DNA of 64,000 nt from contig CM060068.1 of NCBI GenBank assembly GCA_030533445.1, positions 13,669,479 through 13,733,478 on the forward strand, written 5' to 3'. Under the pieces are notes generated by a model. The model was not told the DNA's origin. It made no database searches and saw only the letters and a list, made by a program, of their open reading frames with translations. Every line of letters starts with the position of its first letter. The stretch's first letter is position 1. The stretch is from Cyprinodon diabolis (taxonomy: Eukaryota > Chordata > Actinopteri > Cyprinodontiformes > Cyprinodontidae). Position numbers and translations under genes: made by a program. Shown here piece by piece: positions 1 through 10,989 of this stretch.

Positions 1-298
1 TTTCTAAGCTTAGCTTCAGATCACTTCTACATAGAGAAAACATGGGAATCCTCTGCTCCAGCTGCAAAATTTGCTTTTGGTAACATACATTTAGAGTAAC
101 TGTATACCTTTGAAATCCACCTTTTTTTCATCCAAAAAAGCATTGAGTCATCATTGGTTAGACTTCATAAGCCACAGCTGTGCTTAGATATAATTACCAT
201 TCTGTCTTTAAAGTCGTAGGGAAGCGGCTGTTCCAACAGCTGCAGTTCCGAATTCTCCCATGTGGTGCTGACTTTACACAAGTGAATAATGTGAATGT

Positions 299-438
299 GA
301 TTGGTCGATTATCAAGGGGGCGGGATTGTTGTGGCAGAAGGTTCGCAATTATGTTTGGTTGTGGCTGGTGTCTGGTTCCCAATGGGAAACTACATTGGGA
401 CCAAGTAGCACTTAGCAACAACACTGTCAAGGAACGCT
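299..438 (+). promoter_or_regulatory. Promoter-like segment upstream of the P2X7-like exon relic
   Basis: An inverted CCAAT box (ATTGG, 300-304) is followed by a GC box (GGGGGCGGG, 316-324), about 115-140 bases before the ATG at 439. That arrangement is common in TATA-less vertebrate promoters. No TATA box is evident. Function is inferred from these motifs and from the exon-like sequence downstream. Confidence 0.25.
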
Positions 439-708
439 ATGGACAGCGGAAATATGCAAGAGGAGGAGGGTTTTGTGTCGGAAGTTGTGGATGAGTCTCC
501 TCCGTCATGCATTTTTATTTAGAGGAAAGCGGGGACAAAGTTGTTGTGGAAGAGAACGCCAGGGCAGCAGAAGCTTGGTTTGGTGTGGAAGGCTTACAGC
601 CATACATGTTTGAACCCTTGCTTCACAACGCTGCCAGTTCTGTTAGTTCTACGCCTGCTGAAGACACAGACGTCCATCCCCGTGAACACTGGGACGGAAC
701 TCAATGGT
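439..708 (+). pseudogene. Frameshifted first-exon-like relic of a P2X7-C-terminal-domain-like protein
   Basis: From the ATG at 439 the frame reads an acidic N-terminus (MDSGNMQEEEGFVSEVV) and stops at 520-522. A second frame, open from 507 to 709, carries a stretch ending in the motif LQPYMFEP (about residues 30-37 of that frame) followed by a Ser/Glu/Asp-rich region. Fish proteins annotated as P2X purinoceptor 7-like, which carry only the cytosolic cysteine-rich C-terminal domain, often begin with an acidic leader, a QPYxFEP motif and an acidic linker before a splice junction. Here a consensus donor (ATG|GTAAAG) lies at about 708. The two frames would need one indel between about 500 and 545. 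I could not find the expected cysteine-rich second exon downstream in this window. The family assignment is from memory of the motif. It could also be a chance open frame. Confidence 0.38.
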
Positions 709-1211
709 AAAGTAAATTATTCTTATTTCTTATATCAGTCATTGTGTATATTAGCTGTATGAATCAAGATGCTATGACTGAAAAAATTTGATTGACCGAT
801 GACTGTTGAAATATGTTTAGCCAAATTTAGGTGTACGAGCTGACGTATAACTAACTGGCCTGCATAAGATAACGGAAAAACCCTCCACAGATTCTAAGAC
901 AGGATTTTTTTAAATAGACATTTTCTAACTTTTGGGACAATATTGTCTGATTAAAGAGTACATTTATATACATGTTTAAGCCAGAATGACTTAAAATTTA
1001 AATATGACTTCTCTATGACTTTAAATGGTTCTACAAATCTCTCAGATTGTGGCAAAATTTATTTTCTATCAGACCTTGTTATACTGTAGACACAGGTTAG
1101 ACCATTCCACTTATTCTTTACCCATCAAAGAACTTTACAGATGACGTTGGTAACCATGCATGGACACACAGTTATGTTGAGATCCACCTTCCTCCTTATC
1201 TAAAGGCACAC
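709..1211. other. No feature recognised
   Basis: AT-rich sequence after the exon-like relic. No open frame with family resemblance, no repeat boundary and no second exon matching the P2X7-like domain were seen. Confidence 0.5.
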
Positions 1212-1631
1212 ATTCAATTCAGTTTAGTTTATTTCTCTAGCTGCAATTCACAACACAACAACTTCACAGGCACTCCACAGACAATTCAACCAGAGTATAC
1301 AGTCAGATTTTTTCAAAGTTTATATCTAAGGTAACGTTTTCCAGGCCAAGGACCCCCAAACTGATGGCGAGATGGAGCGGGCACCCACTAATTACATATA
1401 TTACATTGTATGGTTGTTATATCAAACTGGTCCTATAGTCACTCTAATACAGATGGTGTCATGTAACAAAAGTAATTTTGTCCTGGGATTATTAAAGTAT
1501 TTCTGATTCAGATTCTTTATTGATGGGACAGGTGCTGTGAATGAAACGGTGCCCAGCTTGAAAGAGCTCCTGTGTGTCCCCTTGATGACTGATGACTGTT
1601 GAAGACCTGACTTAAAAGCAATCCCTTATAC
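1212..1631 (+). repeat. Dispersed teleost repeat R1, left part, with a hAT fragment inside
   Basis: The segment starting CAATTCAGTTTA at about 1215 and the segment 1584-1631 match the repeat copy at 30585-30790. The right part of this same copy resumes at 4028 with the hallmark GCGACAGTGGA block. The copy is split twice: first by a piece of another element at about 1316-1583, then by the hAT transposon 1632-4019. This repeat is abundant in teleost genomes. I cannot assign its class from these copies. Confidence 0.6.
1316..1583 (-). mobile_element. Fragment of the hAT-type MITE seen whole at 54836-55321
   Basis: The reverse complement of this stretch matches roughly 55040-55321. Shared blocks include AACGTTTTCCAGGCC near one end, the GGGATTATTAAAGTATTT block, CCTGTCCCATCAA, and the block around GAGCTCTTTCAAGCTGGGCA. 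Only one half of the element is present, so it is truncated or was partly deleted. It interrupts repeat R1. Confidence 0.6.
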
Positions 1632-4019
1632 CAGGGGTCGGGAACGTATGGCTCGCGAGCCAGTTGTGGCTCTTTTGATAATTTCATCTGGCTCGCAGAT
1701 AAAACAAAATATTTAATTTGGATGGAATAAAATCGTTTTTTATCCATACATCGATATTCCATGCTCATGTCCTGTTCAGGGTTGCTATTGGCTGCAGGAG
1801 CAGTCCATTATTTTAATTGGATGATAATAGCCTACGTTGGCTGTTGCTGGGTAAACCCCCTTTTGAATCAGTCTGCTCGGGCATTAGCTCACAGCTAACC
1901 CTTCAACGAAGGAGATGGCAAAAAGAAAGAAAGACGAGGAGTATCGTACATTTCAGGACGAATGGACCGAAGAATTTGCCTTTGTGGAGAGAGCAGGTTC
2001 TGCGGTGTGTCTAATTTGCAATGACAAAATTGCATCGATGAAACGGTCGAATGTAAAGCGGCACATCGACACACGCCATGCTACCTTTGCGTCAAAGTAC
2101 CCGGCGGGGGACAGCCGGAAGAAAGCGTGCCAAGAGCTACTGAGCAGCGTGCAGGCTAGCCAGCAGCAGCTCCGCGTATGGACCCAACAAGGTGACTATA
2201 ATTCCGCTAGCTTTGCTGGATCTTTAGCAATAGTGAGGAACGGAAAACCATTCACAGATGGCGAGTATGCTAAAACGTTCATGCTGGATGTAGCCAATGA
2301 ACTTTTTGATGATCTTCCGAACAAAGACAAGATAATCAAACGGATAAAAGACATGCCTCTGTCGGCAAGAACTGTTCATGATCGCACCATTATGATGGCA
2401 AACCAAGTGGAGGAAACGCAGGTGAAGGACATAAATGCAGCGCTGTTCTTTTCCCTGGCTTTGGACGAGTCAACAGACGCAAGCCATTTGTCACAGTTCA
2501 GTGTGATTGCAAGATATCCTGCTGGTGACACACTGCGCGAAGAAAGTCTTGCTGTTCTGTCAATAAAAGGGTCCACAAGAGGTGAGGATTTATTCAAGTC
2601 TTTCATGGAGTTCGCTCAAAGAAAAAAATCTACCTATGGTTAAACTTCTCTCTGTGTGTACTGATGGTGCTCCGTGTATGGTGGGAAAAAACAAAGGATT
2701 TGTGGCGCTTCTCCGTGAACATGAAAATAGACCCATCCTAAGTTTCATTTGCATTCTACACCAGGAGGCACTTTGTGCTCAGATGTGTGACGGGCAGCTT
2801 GGCGAAGTGATGTCGCTGGTCATTCGTGTGATCAACTTTATTGTTGCCCGAGCCCTAAATGATCGCCAGTTTAAATCACTGCTGGATGAAGTTGGAAATA
2901 ACTATCATGGTCTGCTTTTGCACAGCAATGTGCGTTGGTTGTCAAGAGGGAAGGTGCTTTGCCGTTTTGCGGCTTGCCTGGACGAAATCCGGACTTTCCT
3001 TGCGATGAAAGGAATTGAGCATCCTGAGCTAGCTGAAACTGAGTGGCTCCTCAAGTTTTACTATCTCGTGGATATGACTGAACATCTGAACCAGCTCAAC
3101 GTGAAAATGCAAGGAACTGGAAATACAGTCTTATCCCTTCAACAAGCCGTGTTTGCTTTTGAAAACAAGCTGGAGCTCTTTATCATGGATCTTGAAACAG
3201 GTCGTTTACTACATTTTGAAAAATTGAGACATTTTAAAGATGCATGCACAGCAAGTGAGCCCACTCAAAACTTTGATCTCCGCCAGCTAGCTGGCTTCAC
3301 ATCCAGTCTCCTACAGTCGTTCAAAACACGCTTTGGAGAATTTCGTGAGCACACTCGTCTTTTCAAGTTCATCACCCATCCAAACGAGTCTTCACTGAAC
3401 ACAGCTGACCTGAGTTACATTCCTGGTGTCTCCGTCAGAGATTGTGAAGCAGAAATGGCTGACTTGAAGGCCTCAGACATGTGGGTGAATAAGTTCAAGT
3501 CACTGAATGAAGATTTGGAAAGAATTGCACGACAAAAAGCAGAGTTAGCGAGCAAGCACATGTGGGCAGAAATGAAAAAACTTCAACCCGAAGACCAGCT
3601 GATTATCAAAACTTGGAACGCGCTTCCTGTCACATACCACACACTGCAGCGTGTGAGTATCGCTGTATTGACCATGTTTGGATCTACGTATGCATGTGAG
3701 CAGTCATTCTCACATCTTAACAACATCAAGTCCAGCCTACGATCACGTTTAACGGATGAAAGCCTCAATGCTTGCATGAAGTTTAACCTTACCAAGTACC
3801 AACCAGACTACAAAGCCATCAGCAAATCCATGCAGCGCCAGAAGTCGCATTAATGGTGAGTATTATAACGACATTATTTAAAAGTATAAATTGAGAGGCT
3901 TATTATACTCGCATTTAGTTGAATTCAGTCTTAAAATATGTTATATGGCTCTCACTGAAATAAATTTCCAGATATTTTGCTGTCATGGCTCTCAGAGTCA
4001 AAAAGGTTCCCGACCCCTG
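1632..4019 (+). mobile_element. hAT DNA transposon, nearly complete, with perfect 8-bp target duplication
   Basis: The element begins CAGGGGTCGGGAAC and ends with the exact reverse complement of those 14 bases (GTTCCCGACCCCTG). The 8 bases before it (1624-1631, CCTTATAC) are repeated exactly after it (4020-4027), which is the hAT signature. It encodes one BED-finger transposase in two overlapping frames. It sits inside repeat R1: the flanks rejoin to give the uninterrupted R1 sequence seen at about 30720-30760. The perfect duplication and matching inverted ends suggest a fairly recent insertion. Confidence 0.93.
1915..3853 (+). pseudogene. hAT transposase (BED zinc finger, hAT dimerisation domain), one frameshift
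   Basis: This is a cut-and-paste transposase of the hAT superfamily, resembling proteins annotated in fish as ZBED- or GTF2IRD2-like. Frame one (1915-2643) starts at an ATG in good context and shows a BED finger with C32, C35, H50 and H55. It then has an RNase H-like start with the conserved LDESTD. Frame two (from about 2630 to the TAA ending at 3853) continues with CTDGAPCM, RWLSRG and a C-terminal hATC dimerisation block around FGSTYACEQSFSHLNN. The frames overlap at a run of seven A (2622-2628). A single extra base there is the simplest cause of the break. Together they would span about 645 residues, normal for the family. No other lesion is obvious, so it is either recently dead or hit by a homopolymer sequencing error. 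Confidence 0.9.
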
Positions 4020-4027
4020 CCTTATAC

Positions 4028-4172
4028 CATGTATGCTTGTAGCGACAGTGGAGAGGAAAACTCTCTTTTAACAGGAAGAAACCTGCAGCAGAACCAGTCA
4101 GTGTGAGCGGCCATCTGCCGAGGCCAACTGGGGTTCAAGGAGACAGAAGCAGAGATACAAAAAGCAACTGTC
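4028..4172 (+). repeat. Dispersed teleost repeat R1, right part
   Basis: Resumes R1 after the hAT insertion. The GCTTGTAGCGACAGTGGAGA block and the following ACTC(T/C)CTTTTAACAGGAA block match 30740-30790. The next bases (GCAGAACCAG, then CATCTGCC) agree with the usual downstream part of this teleost repeat as I know it. Confidence 0.6.
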
Positions 4173-4817
4173 AACCAGCTCCACAGGAGGCCCCATCCAG
4201 GAAACACACAGCCAGACTTTTTTAAATTGATGTCCATCTTACTCCCCTTGATGTTAAATTTTACATTTCCACCACACACAGGGAAATGATTAATAGATGT
4301 GTTTGAAAGGGCTCCTCCACAATGAACAAGTTACACACTTTAGTCACATGCTTTTATTGCAAATCGATGCAGATGGTGCTACTTTTTACTCTCTGTCATG
4401 GATGATCGATGGGAATAATGCCATGCTTTTTAACTGTCACCTGTAATCAATGAGGATGGTGCCATCCTCTCTACCTCCTGATAACAGTCATCATTAACAA
4501 ATCTGCCATGGGTTGACACACTGTATGATCACCAAAGCAGCTCATGATAATATGCTATGAACAGGAGAGTGCAAGAGAAGGAAGGAGTGTAAAAGGTTTA
4601 TGTGAAACATGTTAGGCTCCTGGAAAGGATTTGCAACGGGAGGACCACAAAGATCAGTTACTGTAGAAGAGGAGCCATACTTCAGCCATCATCCTCTGGT
4701 GGCTCATAAAACAGAACTGTAGAAACAACACAACCCCATAACTTCCTTCCTTCTTTGTTCAATGAAAACCAAAGGTTCTCTAAAGGTGATAAAGGTTACT
4801 GCTGTGCAAAAGGGCGC
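4173..4817. other. No feature recognised
   Basis: Unique-looking AT-rich sequence. No open frame with protein resemblance and no element ends seen. Confidence 0.5.
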
Positions 4818-4848
4818 ACTGTATATACTGTATATACTGTATATACCC
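4818..4848. repeat. Short tandem repeat of TATACTG-type units
   Basis: GTATATACT is repeated about three times in succession, next to the pyrimidine-rich start of the LINE-tail-like segment. Confidence 0.7.
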
Positions 4849-4889
4849 CCATGCACCTTTTCCTCCTTTTGGCACCTTCTTCTTCTTTT

Positions 4890-4965
4890 TGATTATTGTG
4901 CCGATGTAACAAGTAAAATTCTCCATTGTGAGATCAATAAAGGCAATCGATCAATCAAACCAGTG
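4890..4965 (+). repeat. LINE 3'-tail-like fragment
   Basis: TCTCCATTGTGAGATCAATAAAGGC followed by short ATCGATCAATCA repeats resembles the 3' ends of fish non-LTR retrotransposons, where a conserved stem precedes AATAAAG and a short tandem tail. No reverse transcriptase coding remains beside it. Confidence 0.35.
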
Positions 4966-7031
4966 GCAGAGGGGTGGGGTCGGGGTGTGTGGTGTGGCGG
5001 TGGAGGGTTGGGGGGTGGGATGTTCGGTGTCTTAAGCCTGGAATGTTGTTTCAAAAGAACCAGATCTATTTTTTTTCTATTTTATAATTAGCGTTGAAAC
5101 CCCATTGTCATTTGTTATAATATGTGCAACCCACAGCACAAAGGGGCGTTCACTTCACACGCCTTAACTTGTCTCTATGGTAACTGTGTGTCATTCCTGC
5201 ATTTGTGTGTAGGGGTTTAGTCCCTCGACTGCGTGCTCCCTGTTTTGGCTCTTTTAACATTCAGGATATTGGTGCGCAGCCCTACCGGGGCAACACCACC
5301 CATCATTTTGGACCCAGACAGTCAAACAATCTGGTTAGTAGTTTATCTGGTTAGTAGTGGTCAACCGAGTGGAAACAAACCTGTCTCTACAGATTTTATT
5401 TTATTTTTTTGCAATTCTTGCTAACTCTGATCCCTGCTAGGATCCATGCTATGTTGTTATTCAGGAAGCACAGATGTGGATTTCAGCACTCTAGATTACT
5501 GAAGTCTTAGCAACATCAAATACCTTCGTGGCGATATTTACAGCCTTCCTCTTACTACTTAAAGGGGAACACCGGTCTTTTTACATTGGCCCCCCCTTGA
5601 TTTTACGTTATTACATCATGTTCTACTCACCCATATTAGTTTTGTGTCATTTGGAGCTGTTCTGAAGATATTCATTAAACAAAAATTTTGAGGGTTTTAT
5701 TATTTTCTCAACATAACAAAATGCCCTTGCTTTTTTCAGGGTGAAGATACATTATTTTCGCCAATACCTTAAAAAGACTGAACAATCTCTTAGAACCCAA
5801 TTTTCTTGTAAATGTTCTGCAGATTAATTTGAATCAGTAATGTTCCCTGTATCTCTCTCTCTCTGGAACAACCACAGCTTCTTTATTTTTATTTTAACCC
5901 TGGAAGTGACCCTCTTTTTTTCCAGCCACGAATGACTGCCTACTCTTGAACCTTAAAAAAAGGCAACACCCACTCCCTCCGCTTCCCGCTTGGTACACTC
6001 CCTCTGATGGTTGACCCTGCTTCCGCACATCAGATAACAATAAAAATGACACCCTGTCTTTTTTTTTTTTTTCTCATGTTCACACACCAACAAAACAGAG
6101 AGACCAGAAAACAAGCAAAGGAAACAGAGTGATAGAGAGTGAATGAGGGAAATCAAAGGATATAGGAATAGAAGTAAGCAGAAACTCCACAGCAATCATG
6201 CCAGTCATTGACCATCAGTAAGAGGTAAACAAGCCAAATGCTTCTCTGTTCACCCATCTTAAAAAAACAGGAAATAGCCAATATCTTGGTAATACACACA
6301 GGGAACACAGGAAGGATTTCTATTTAATACTATATAGGCAGCTCTACACTGTATTTGTGTGGGATGTGCGGACAGATAAAGCATTTAGTTTGGCAATCTT
6401 AAGTCAGCTGACTTGTTTCACATTATTATGAACTGTAATTTATGTCTTTGACTTGTATTTCATTCTAATTTTGTGGGTTTATGATGATATATTCAAAACA
6501 TTCCTTTCTGAGGCAGATGATACAACTTTCTCTATAGAATTTGCCGAAGTTTAAAATTATTTTAGCTTTTCTTGATTCCATACCAAAAATTAGGTTTACA
6601 GGCAAAATTATATTTGTACAACCCAGCTTGTTATTTAGACTTATGTTTCTATCTTTTCTATGATCATTTCTGGCATCATTTCCACAGGTTTTTTTGCAAC
6701 TTATCTGTTTAGAAAACACAAAGCTGACTTTCAGTAGTATATATATTATATATACAATTATATATTGTATATATCAGTTGTATAATATTTCACTATTTAT
6801 ATTATAGAAAGAACAGATCCCATATTTGCTAAAGGCCCTACCTTTAAAAGCTATGACACTTGAATATAGAACTAAAATGAAAAGACATTACATGACACAA
6901 AAACATAAAGCCCATGGTATAATAAAACTGATTCAGAGGACTTACAGTAAAAGAAATATGTTATGATCAGTTATTGGTTGCTGAGATGTTTTTCCCAACA
7001 AACTGAGTTCAAACACAAATCAAAGGTTAAA
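4966..7031. other. No gene recognised; AT palindrome at about 6730-6790
   Basis: AT-rich with G-rich and T-rich simple stretches (about 4970-5020 and 6060-6075). At 6735-6775 an AT-only inverted repeat (ATATACAA...TTGTATAT) could form a cruciform. A cytosine run at 5591-5597 follows AAAGGGGAACACC, possibly old repeat DNA. No coding region could be supported. Confidence 0.45.
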
Positions 7032-7036
7032 CTCAT

Positions 7037-7448
7037 TATCACTGTTTTGGTTCTGTTTAAGTTTTCTTTCTGAGTTTTATTGGTTGTTTTTGGTTGGATT
7101 TTAATTCTGATGCATTTCTTGTTTAACCTCTGTTGCCATTTTGTGTCAGTCTCCTTCCACTAACTCCTTTCTAGATGCTTCACAACTAGATTCACACCTG
7201 TTCCTTGTCAGCTCATTAGGCCAGTCTTTGTCAGACTCCCGATTATACGCCTCTTGTGCAGTTTCTCAGTGCTGGTTCCTCATTCTTTCTTTGCTCCTTA
7301 TGTTTATTTGTCCTGACATCTACTGGATTTTGGTTTTATTTTGTTTGTGTACTTTTGCACCTTTTTTCCTTTGGAACTGCATTAAATCTACAAGAAACCA
7401 CATCAGCTTCCATCTGAGGTCCTCTAAAAATCTCCACACAACCTGACA
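7037..7448 (+). mobile_element. Solo-LTR-like unit, family B, 5-bp target duplication CTCAT
   Basis: CTCAT at 7032-7036 is repeated exactly at 7449-7453. The unit starts TATCACTGTTTTGG (its TG now TA) and ends AACCTGACA. It matches the reverse complement of 42795-43223 along its length, including TTCTGTTTAAGTTTTCTTTC, the GTGTCAGTCTCCTTCC block and an ATTAAA near the 3' end. TG...CA ends, a 5-bp duplication, a late polyadenylation-like signal and no coding sequence all fit a solo LTR. The parent retroelement is not identified. Confidence 0.72.
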
Positions 7449-7453
7449 CTCAT

Positions 7454-8800
7454 AGCTTCAGATTGTAGCTATGCAATGCAATTTTGACAAGTTCCTTGAA
7501 CTTAAAGTTTCCTTTATTTAACAATTTTAGATATCCTTTATACCTTTATATGGTCTCCTCTGCCAGATTCATCAAATCTCTATTGTTATTATGAGGAACA
7601 GTGGCCAGAAATTAAATTCTACATAAGGACTTATGCAATATAATATATTCATTACTTCAGAAGGTTTTTGTTGAGATACAATTTGAAGCTGTTTCCAGGT
7701 TTATCTCAAGGTGGCACTATTGAACAGTTTAGAACGATTATCAAGCAGAACAAAAGAGTTCTGCATTTTTTTTGATGTTTTTTTACCTTTAAAACTTCAC
7801 TCCTGATGAAAACACAGGTAATACTGTGAAGCTGGACTGAATAAAAAATACATATAATCAATTTTACTAAAATTTGACTCTGAAACGATCACCATAGTTT
7901 CAGATATTATGTTTACATTGATCATTAGAAGTAAATCTAACAAGCAGGTAAAAGTTCCAACTTTGTAATATTCACTGGATTGCAAATGTGTGCTAAATAT
8001 TTATAGTCTGCCAACTATAAATGCAATTTGTTTAGTTGGGGGACAGACACAAGCAAAGCAAACAGCCATAATCTTAAGCTAGAAAAAATATTTCACTCTG
8101 TATCCTATGAGAAATATTGTCTTCTGGTATGTAATCATTTTTCCTTGTCTTTTTTCCTCCTTTGGCATGGTGAACTTATTCTGTGTCTACAGTCACAGCT
8201 CTGGTTACACAAACACACACACAGCTGAAGATTGATAGTGCTTGAGTAATCAGGTGTGGATGTGCACACTCTGAAGGCAACATATGTTTGGGCCGTTTCC
8301 TGATTGTCCTCAGAGGAGAGAGTGCCCTCTAGCCCGTAATGTTCCTGCATCCGTCTGTGTGTCATCATTTCTCATGCTGCTGAGCTGCTGGTGGTGCAGG
8401 CTCAGGGTCAGACTACACCTAGAAATCACTCTGGTTGTTTGCCCGTGATATAGACAGAACCCGGCTGATTTGCTTTTAGAGAAGGAGGATTGGTACAAAA
8501 GAACGGGCCAAGATCAAAACTAAAATTAATTTTGCCGACTTTTATGTTGTAGATATGTTGAAGTTTAGAGTTTATTTAAAAATTACCTCCCGAAAGGTTT
8601 TCTTGTAAAGCAAAAACAATTCAATAGGAAATATCTGTCTGTACAGAATATATCAGTGAGGAAAAGAGCTTTTACTTACAGACATATTCAAAGAAATGTA
8701 AAGTCTTTTTAGTTGTTTAAAAATATCTGAAAAGTTTGGCTTTTAATTTGTTTAGCCCTTTTGAGTTCAAGCTTATTAGAACTACTTTCACATTTCCTGA
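7454..8800. other. No feature recognised
   Basis: AT-rich. The small open frames at 8028-8228 and on the other strand at 8135-8498 lack any family resemblance. A short CA run lies at 8208-8222. Confidence 0.5.
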
Positions 8801-9194
8801 AATTCTGTCAAGGCTTATAAAAGAGGACCCAGTATTCAAGGCAGGCAGACAGTCAGATATCTTAAAAGCATTTATTTTAAAAACAATGGATTTGCAGTAA
8901 CAGCAAGGACATCTAAGGCAGGAACCTCTGGTTTTATAGTTTATTCCATGCCCACTGAACGAGGTTCAGTCGGTCGGCTGTCAAACAAGACTCGGCGGGC
9001 ACCACCTATAGAGTCCCAGATGCTGTAGTCCCAGAGGGTGGAGAACAAGCAGGAGATTAGATCCAAGCAGATGAAGGAAGGCAGGATAATCCAGAGGCCA
9101 AAGTCAGTGCAGAGGACGTACTCAGGTTTAAGAATGAGGAGATCAGATTTTTCTCTTATCCATGCTCTCAATAAACCTTTAGTTTGGTACATAA

Positions 9195-9250
9195 AAAAGG
9201 AAAAAAAAAATAAATAAATATATATATATATATATATATATTTATATTTA
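9195..9250. repeat. A-rich and (TA)n microsatellite
   Basis: An A-rich tract at 9195-9216 passes into an uninterrupted TA run of about 24 bases and then a TTTATATTTATG stretch. Confidence 0.85.
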
Positions 9251-9325
9251 TGTATTCTAGACAATATAAATATATGTTTTTTCATAAAGAGGAAGTGAGT
9301 GGATTGTTAAGTTGGTACTAAGAAT

Positions 9326-9575
9326 GGTATTGAGGGAGCGCCTATTAAACACGTCCGAGTGAACTCTCTGTTTAAAAGTTGCTGTTTGCATCGTTCATGC
9401 AACCTTACTCTCCAACAGAGAGATTTTGCAATTTTCCACTAAGTCAGACTCACCATCAGTAAGTGAAAATGGGGACGAACAGGTAGGACATATCACCAGA
9501 ATGATTGGCAATTAGGAGGACCACTTATTTTGATGATCTGACCATAAAAACAACATCCTCCACTATACCTTTAAG
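9326..9575 (-). repeat. Interspersed repeat R4, copy 1
   Basis: The reverse complement matches 59802-60060. Shared blocks are TTAAAGGTATAG, AATAAGTGGTCCTCCTAATTG and CAATCAT, and a weaker match continues toward the far end. No coding sequence. Class unknown; no clear terminal repeats found. Confidence 0.6.
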
Positions 9576-9589
9576 GTAAAAGGCTAAAT

Positions 9590-9807
9590 CAGTGATGTCA
9601 AACTCAATACCTTGAGGGATGCTATCCCGTATCTTTTATATATCTCCCTGGTCCAACACATCTGAATCAAATGGTTTAATTACTTCCTCAGTTGTCCAGT
9701 CCTTGAGAGTTCCAGAGAGGATCTACTTATTTGATTTAGGTGTGTTAAAGCAGAGACACATCTAAAAGGAGCAGGATACCAGACCTCAAGCACTTGATTC
9801 TAACATG
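9590..9807. mobile_element. hAT-type MITE (CAGTGATGTCAAAC ends)
   Basis: Begins CAGTGATGTCAAACTC and has CTGGTCCAACACATCTGAATC on the left and AGGTGTGTTAAAGCAGAGACAC on the right, so the two halves are roughly inverted. The right end CCTCAAGCACTTGATTCTAACATG mirrors the left end imperfectly. This architecture is widespread in teleosts (compare 23839-23986). An 8-bp duplication is not recognisable, so it is an old copy. Confidence 0.6.
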
Positions 9808-10611
9808 CAAGGTCTAAACCGTCTGTGTCCAGTGTATGTGGGTCTGCCACGGGAGAAAAGAAGGGAGAATGTATGAGCAGAGGCAAGTATAGAGAAATGT
9901 AGACGGATTATTGGAGGGTTACTGGCGTTGGATAAGTTTTGAGTCCAGAGGAGAATAGGCAGGACCCAGGTGGCTAAGAGTGTGGGCAACAACAGTTTTT
10001 TTGTTTTATGTGGAAAAAAGCATAAGACGTGCATTTAGGGTGCTGATTATGTTGGAAATCGGTGAGAGTGAATGCTAAGGGACTTGAGCTTGTCGAGAAA
10101 AGAGATCCAGCAGTTTTGCAGGAGGTAACCTTAAACAAGCTGGAGAAGAATCACGGTTGGAACCGCAAAAAAAAAGGAAAACAATCAAAAGGCAACAAAG
10201 AAAGTTAGAGGTCCCACTAAAGTTTAAAATCCGGCGTTGAACAACTGGCAGCCAGCTCCTCTTAAGCTTCCCTTGATGAGGTTTGGAAAGTGTCAAAGTG
10301 CAGCAGCGGCTTGGCTCTGACCGCCGACAGAACCCATTCACTCAGATGAAGAGGAAAACACAGACAATACATCCCATAACTCCAATAAATTGTTCATTGC
10401 AGTCTGGACGTCTTCTGTTTGGAGGATTCAGGTCTCATTGCTGGTTGAATAACGTGCTTAATTGAAGCTGCTGTTGCACAACCAGCTGCTAGGTTTAGGG
10501 AGCAGTTACTTTCTCACACAGTTCCAGGTTAATTTTGGTTGCTTTTCCCCTCAGTAAAATAAAACATCATTTGGAAAACTTTTTTTGTATGCTTTGTTTT
10601 GTTGTATTAAT

Positions 10612-10981
10612 TAGTATTGCACCGATACCCATACCAGTATCGGGCGGGGCCCCGATACTGCAAGTAAAATGGGGGTATTGGTATCGTCAAATAGGGCACC
10701 GATACCATTTTGAGAGCCAAAAGTTTATTCAACTATTGTCACCCATTCCAGGGAGGAAATAAAGTGTTCCACCGGATCCACTTTGTATTAGTTTTTTTAC
10801 TGCTTCACAAAGGTAGGCAGCAACTTGACAAAGTCATGATGGCAATTATTTTACATGCAAGTAGTATGCAGTTCTTCATATATACACACACATCAATTTC
10901 AAACAGATGATATCGGTATCGGCCAATACTGCACAGCCAGGTATCGTATCGAGGCCAAAAAACGGCATCAGTGCAACACTA
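10612..10981. mobile_element. hAT-type MITE with GATACC-rich ends, 8-bp target duplication
   Basis: GTATTAAT at 10604-10611 is repeated as GCATTAAT at 10982-10989 (7 of 8). The ends are inverted: TAGTATTGCACCGATACC at the left, and the reverse complement of the right end reads TAGTGTTGCACTGATGCC. Subterminal GTATCGG/CCGATAC motifs are repeated on both sides. No coding sequence, so it depends on a transposase supplied elsewhere. Confidence 0.8.
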
Positions 10982-10989
10982 GCATTAAT

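Larger units (their letters stand above)
8806..10400 (-). mobile_element. Composite LTR-like block, minus orientation, broken by later insertions
   Basis: The left side (TGTCAAGG at 8806, then ACCCAGTATTCAAGGCAGG and CATTTATTTTAAAAAC) resembles the 3' region of the family-A LTR-like units read on the minus strand, including a reversed polyadenylation signal. The right side at about 10230-10270 (CCGGCGTTGAACAACTGGCAG, then CTCTTAAGC) matches the 5' half of family A (compare 61050-61090). Between them lie an AT microsatellite, repeat R4 and a hAT MITE. I could not find a matching target duplication, so the right edge is approximate and more than one unit may be present. Confidence 0.4.

Noticed and set aside
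6735..6775. AT-only inverted repeat as a possible origin or terminator
   Set aside because: Short AT palindromes are frequent in AT-rich vertebrate DNA; nothing nearby supports a function.
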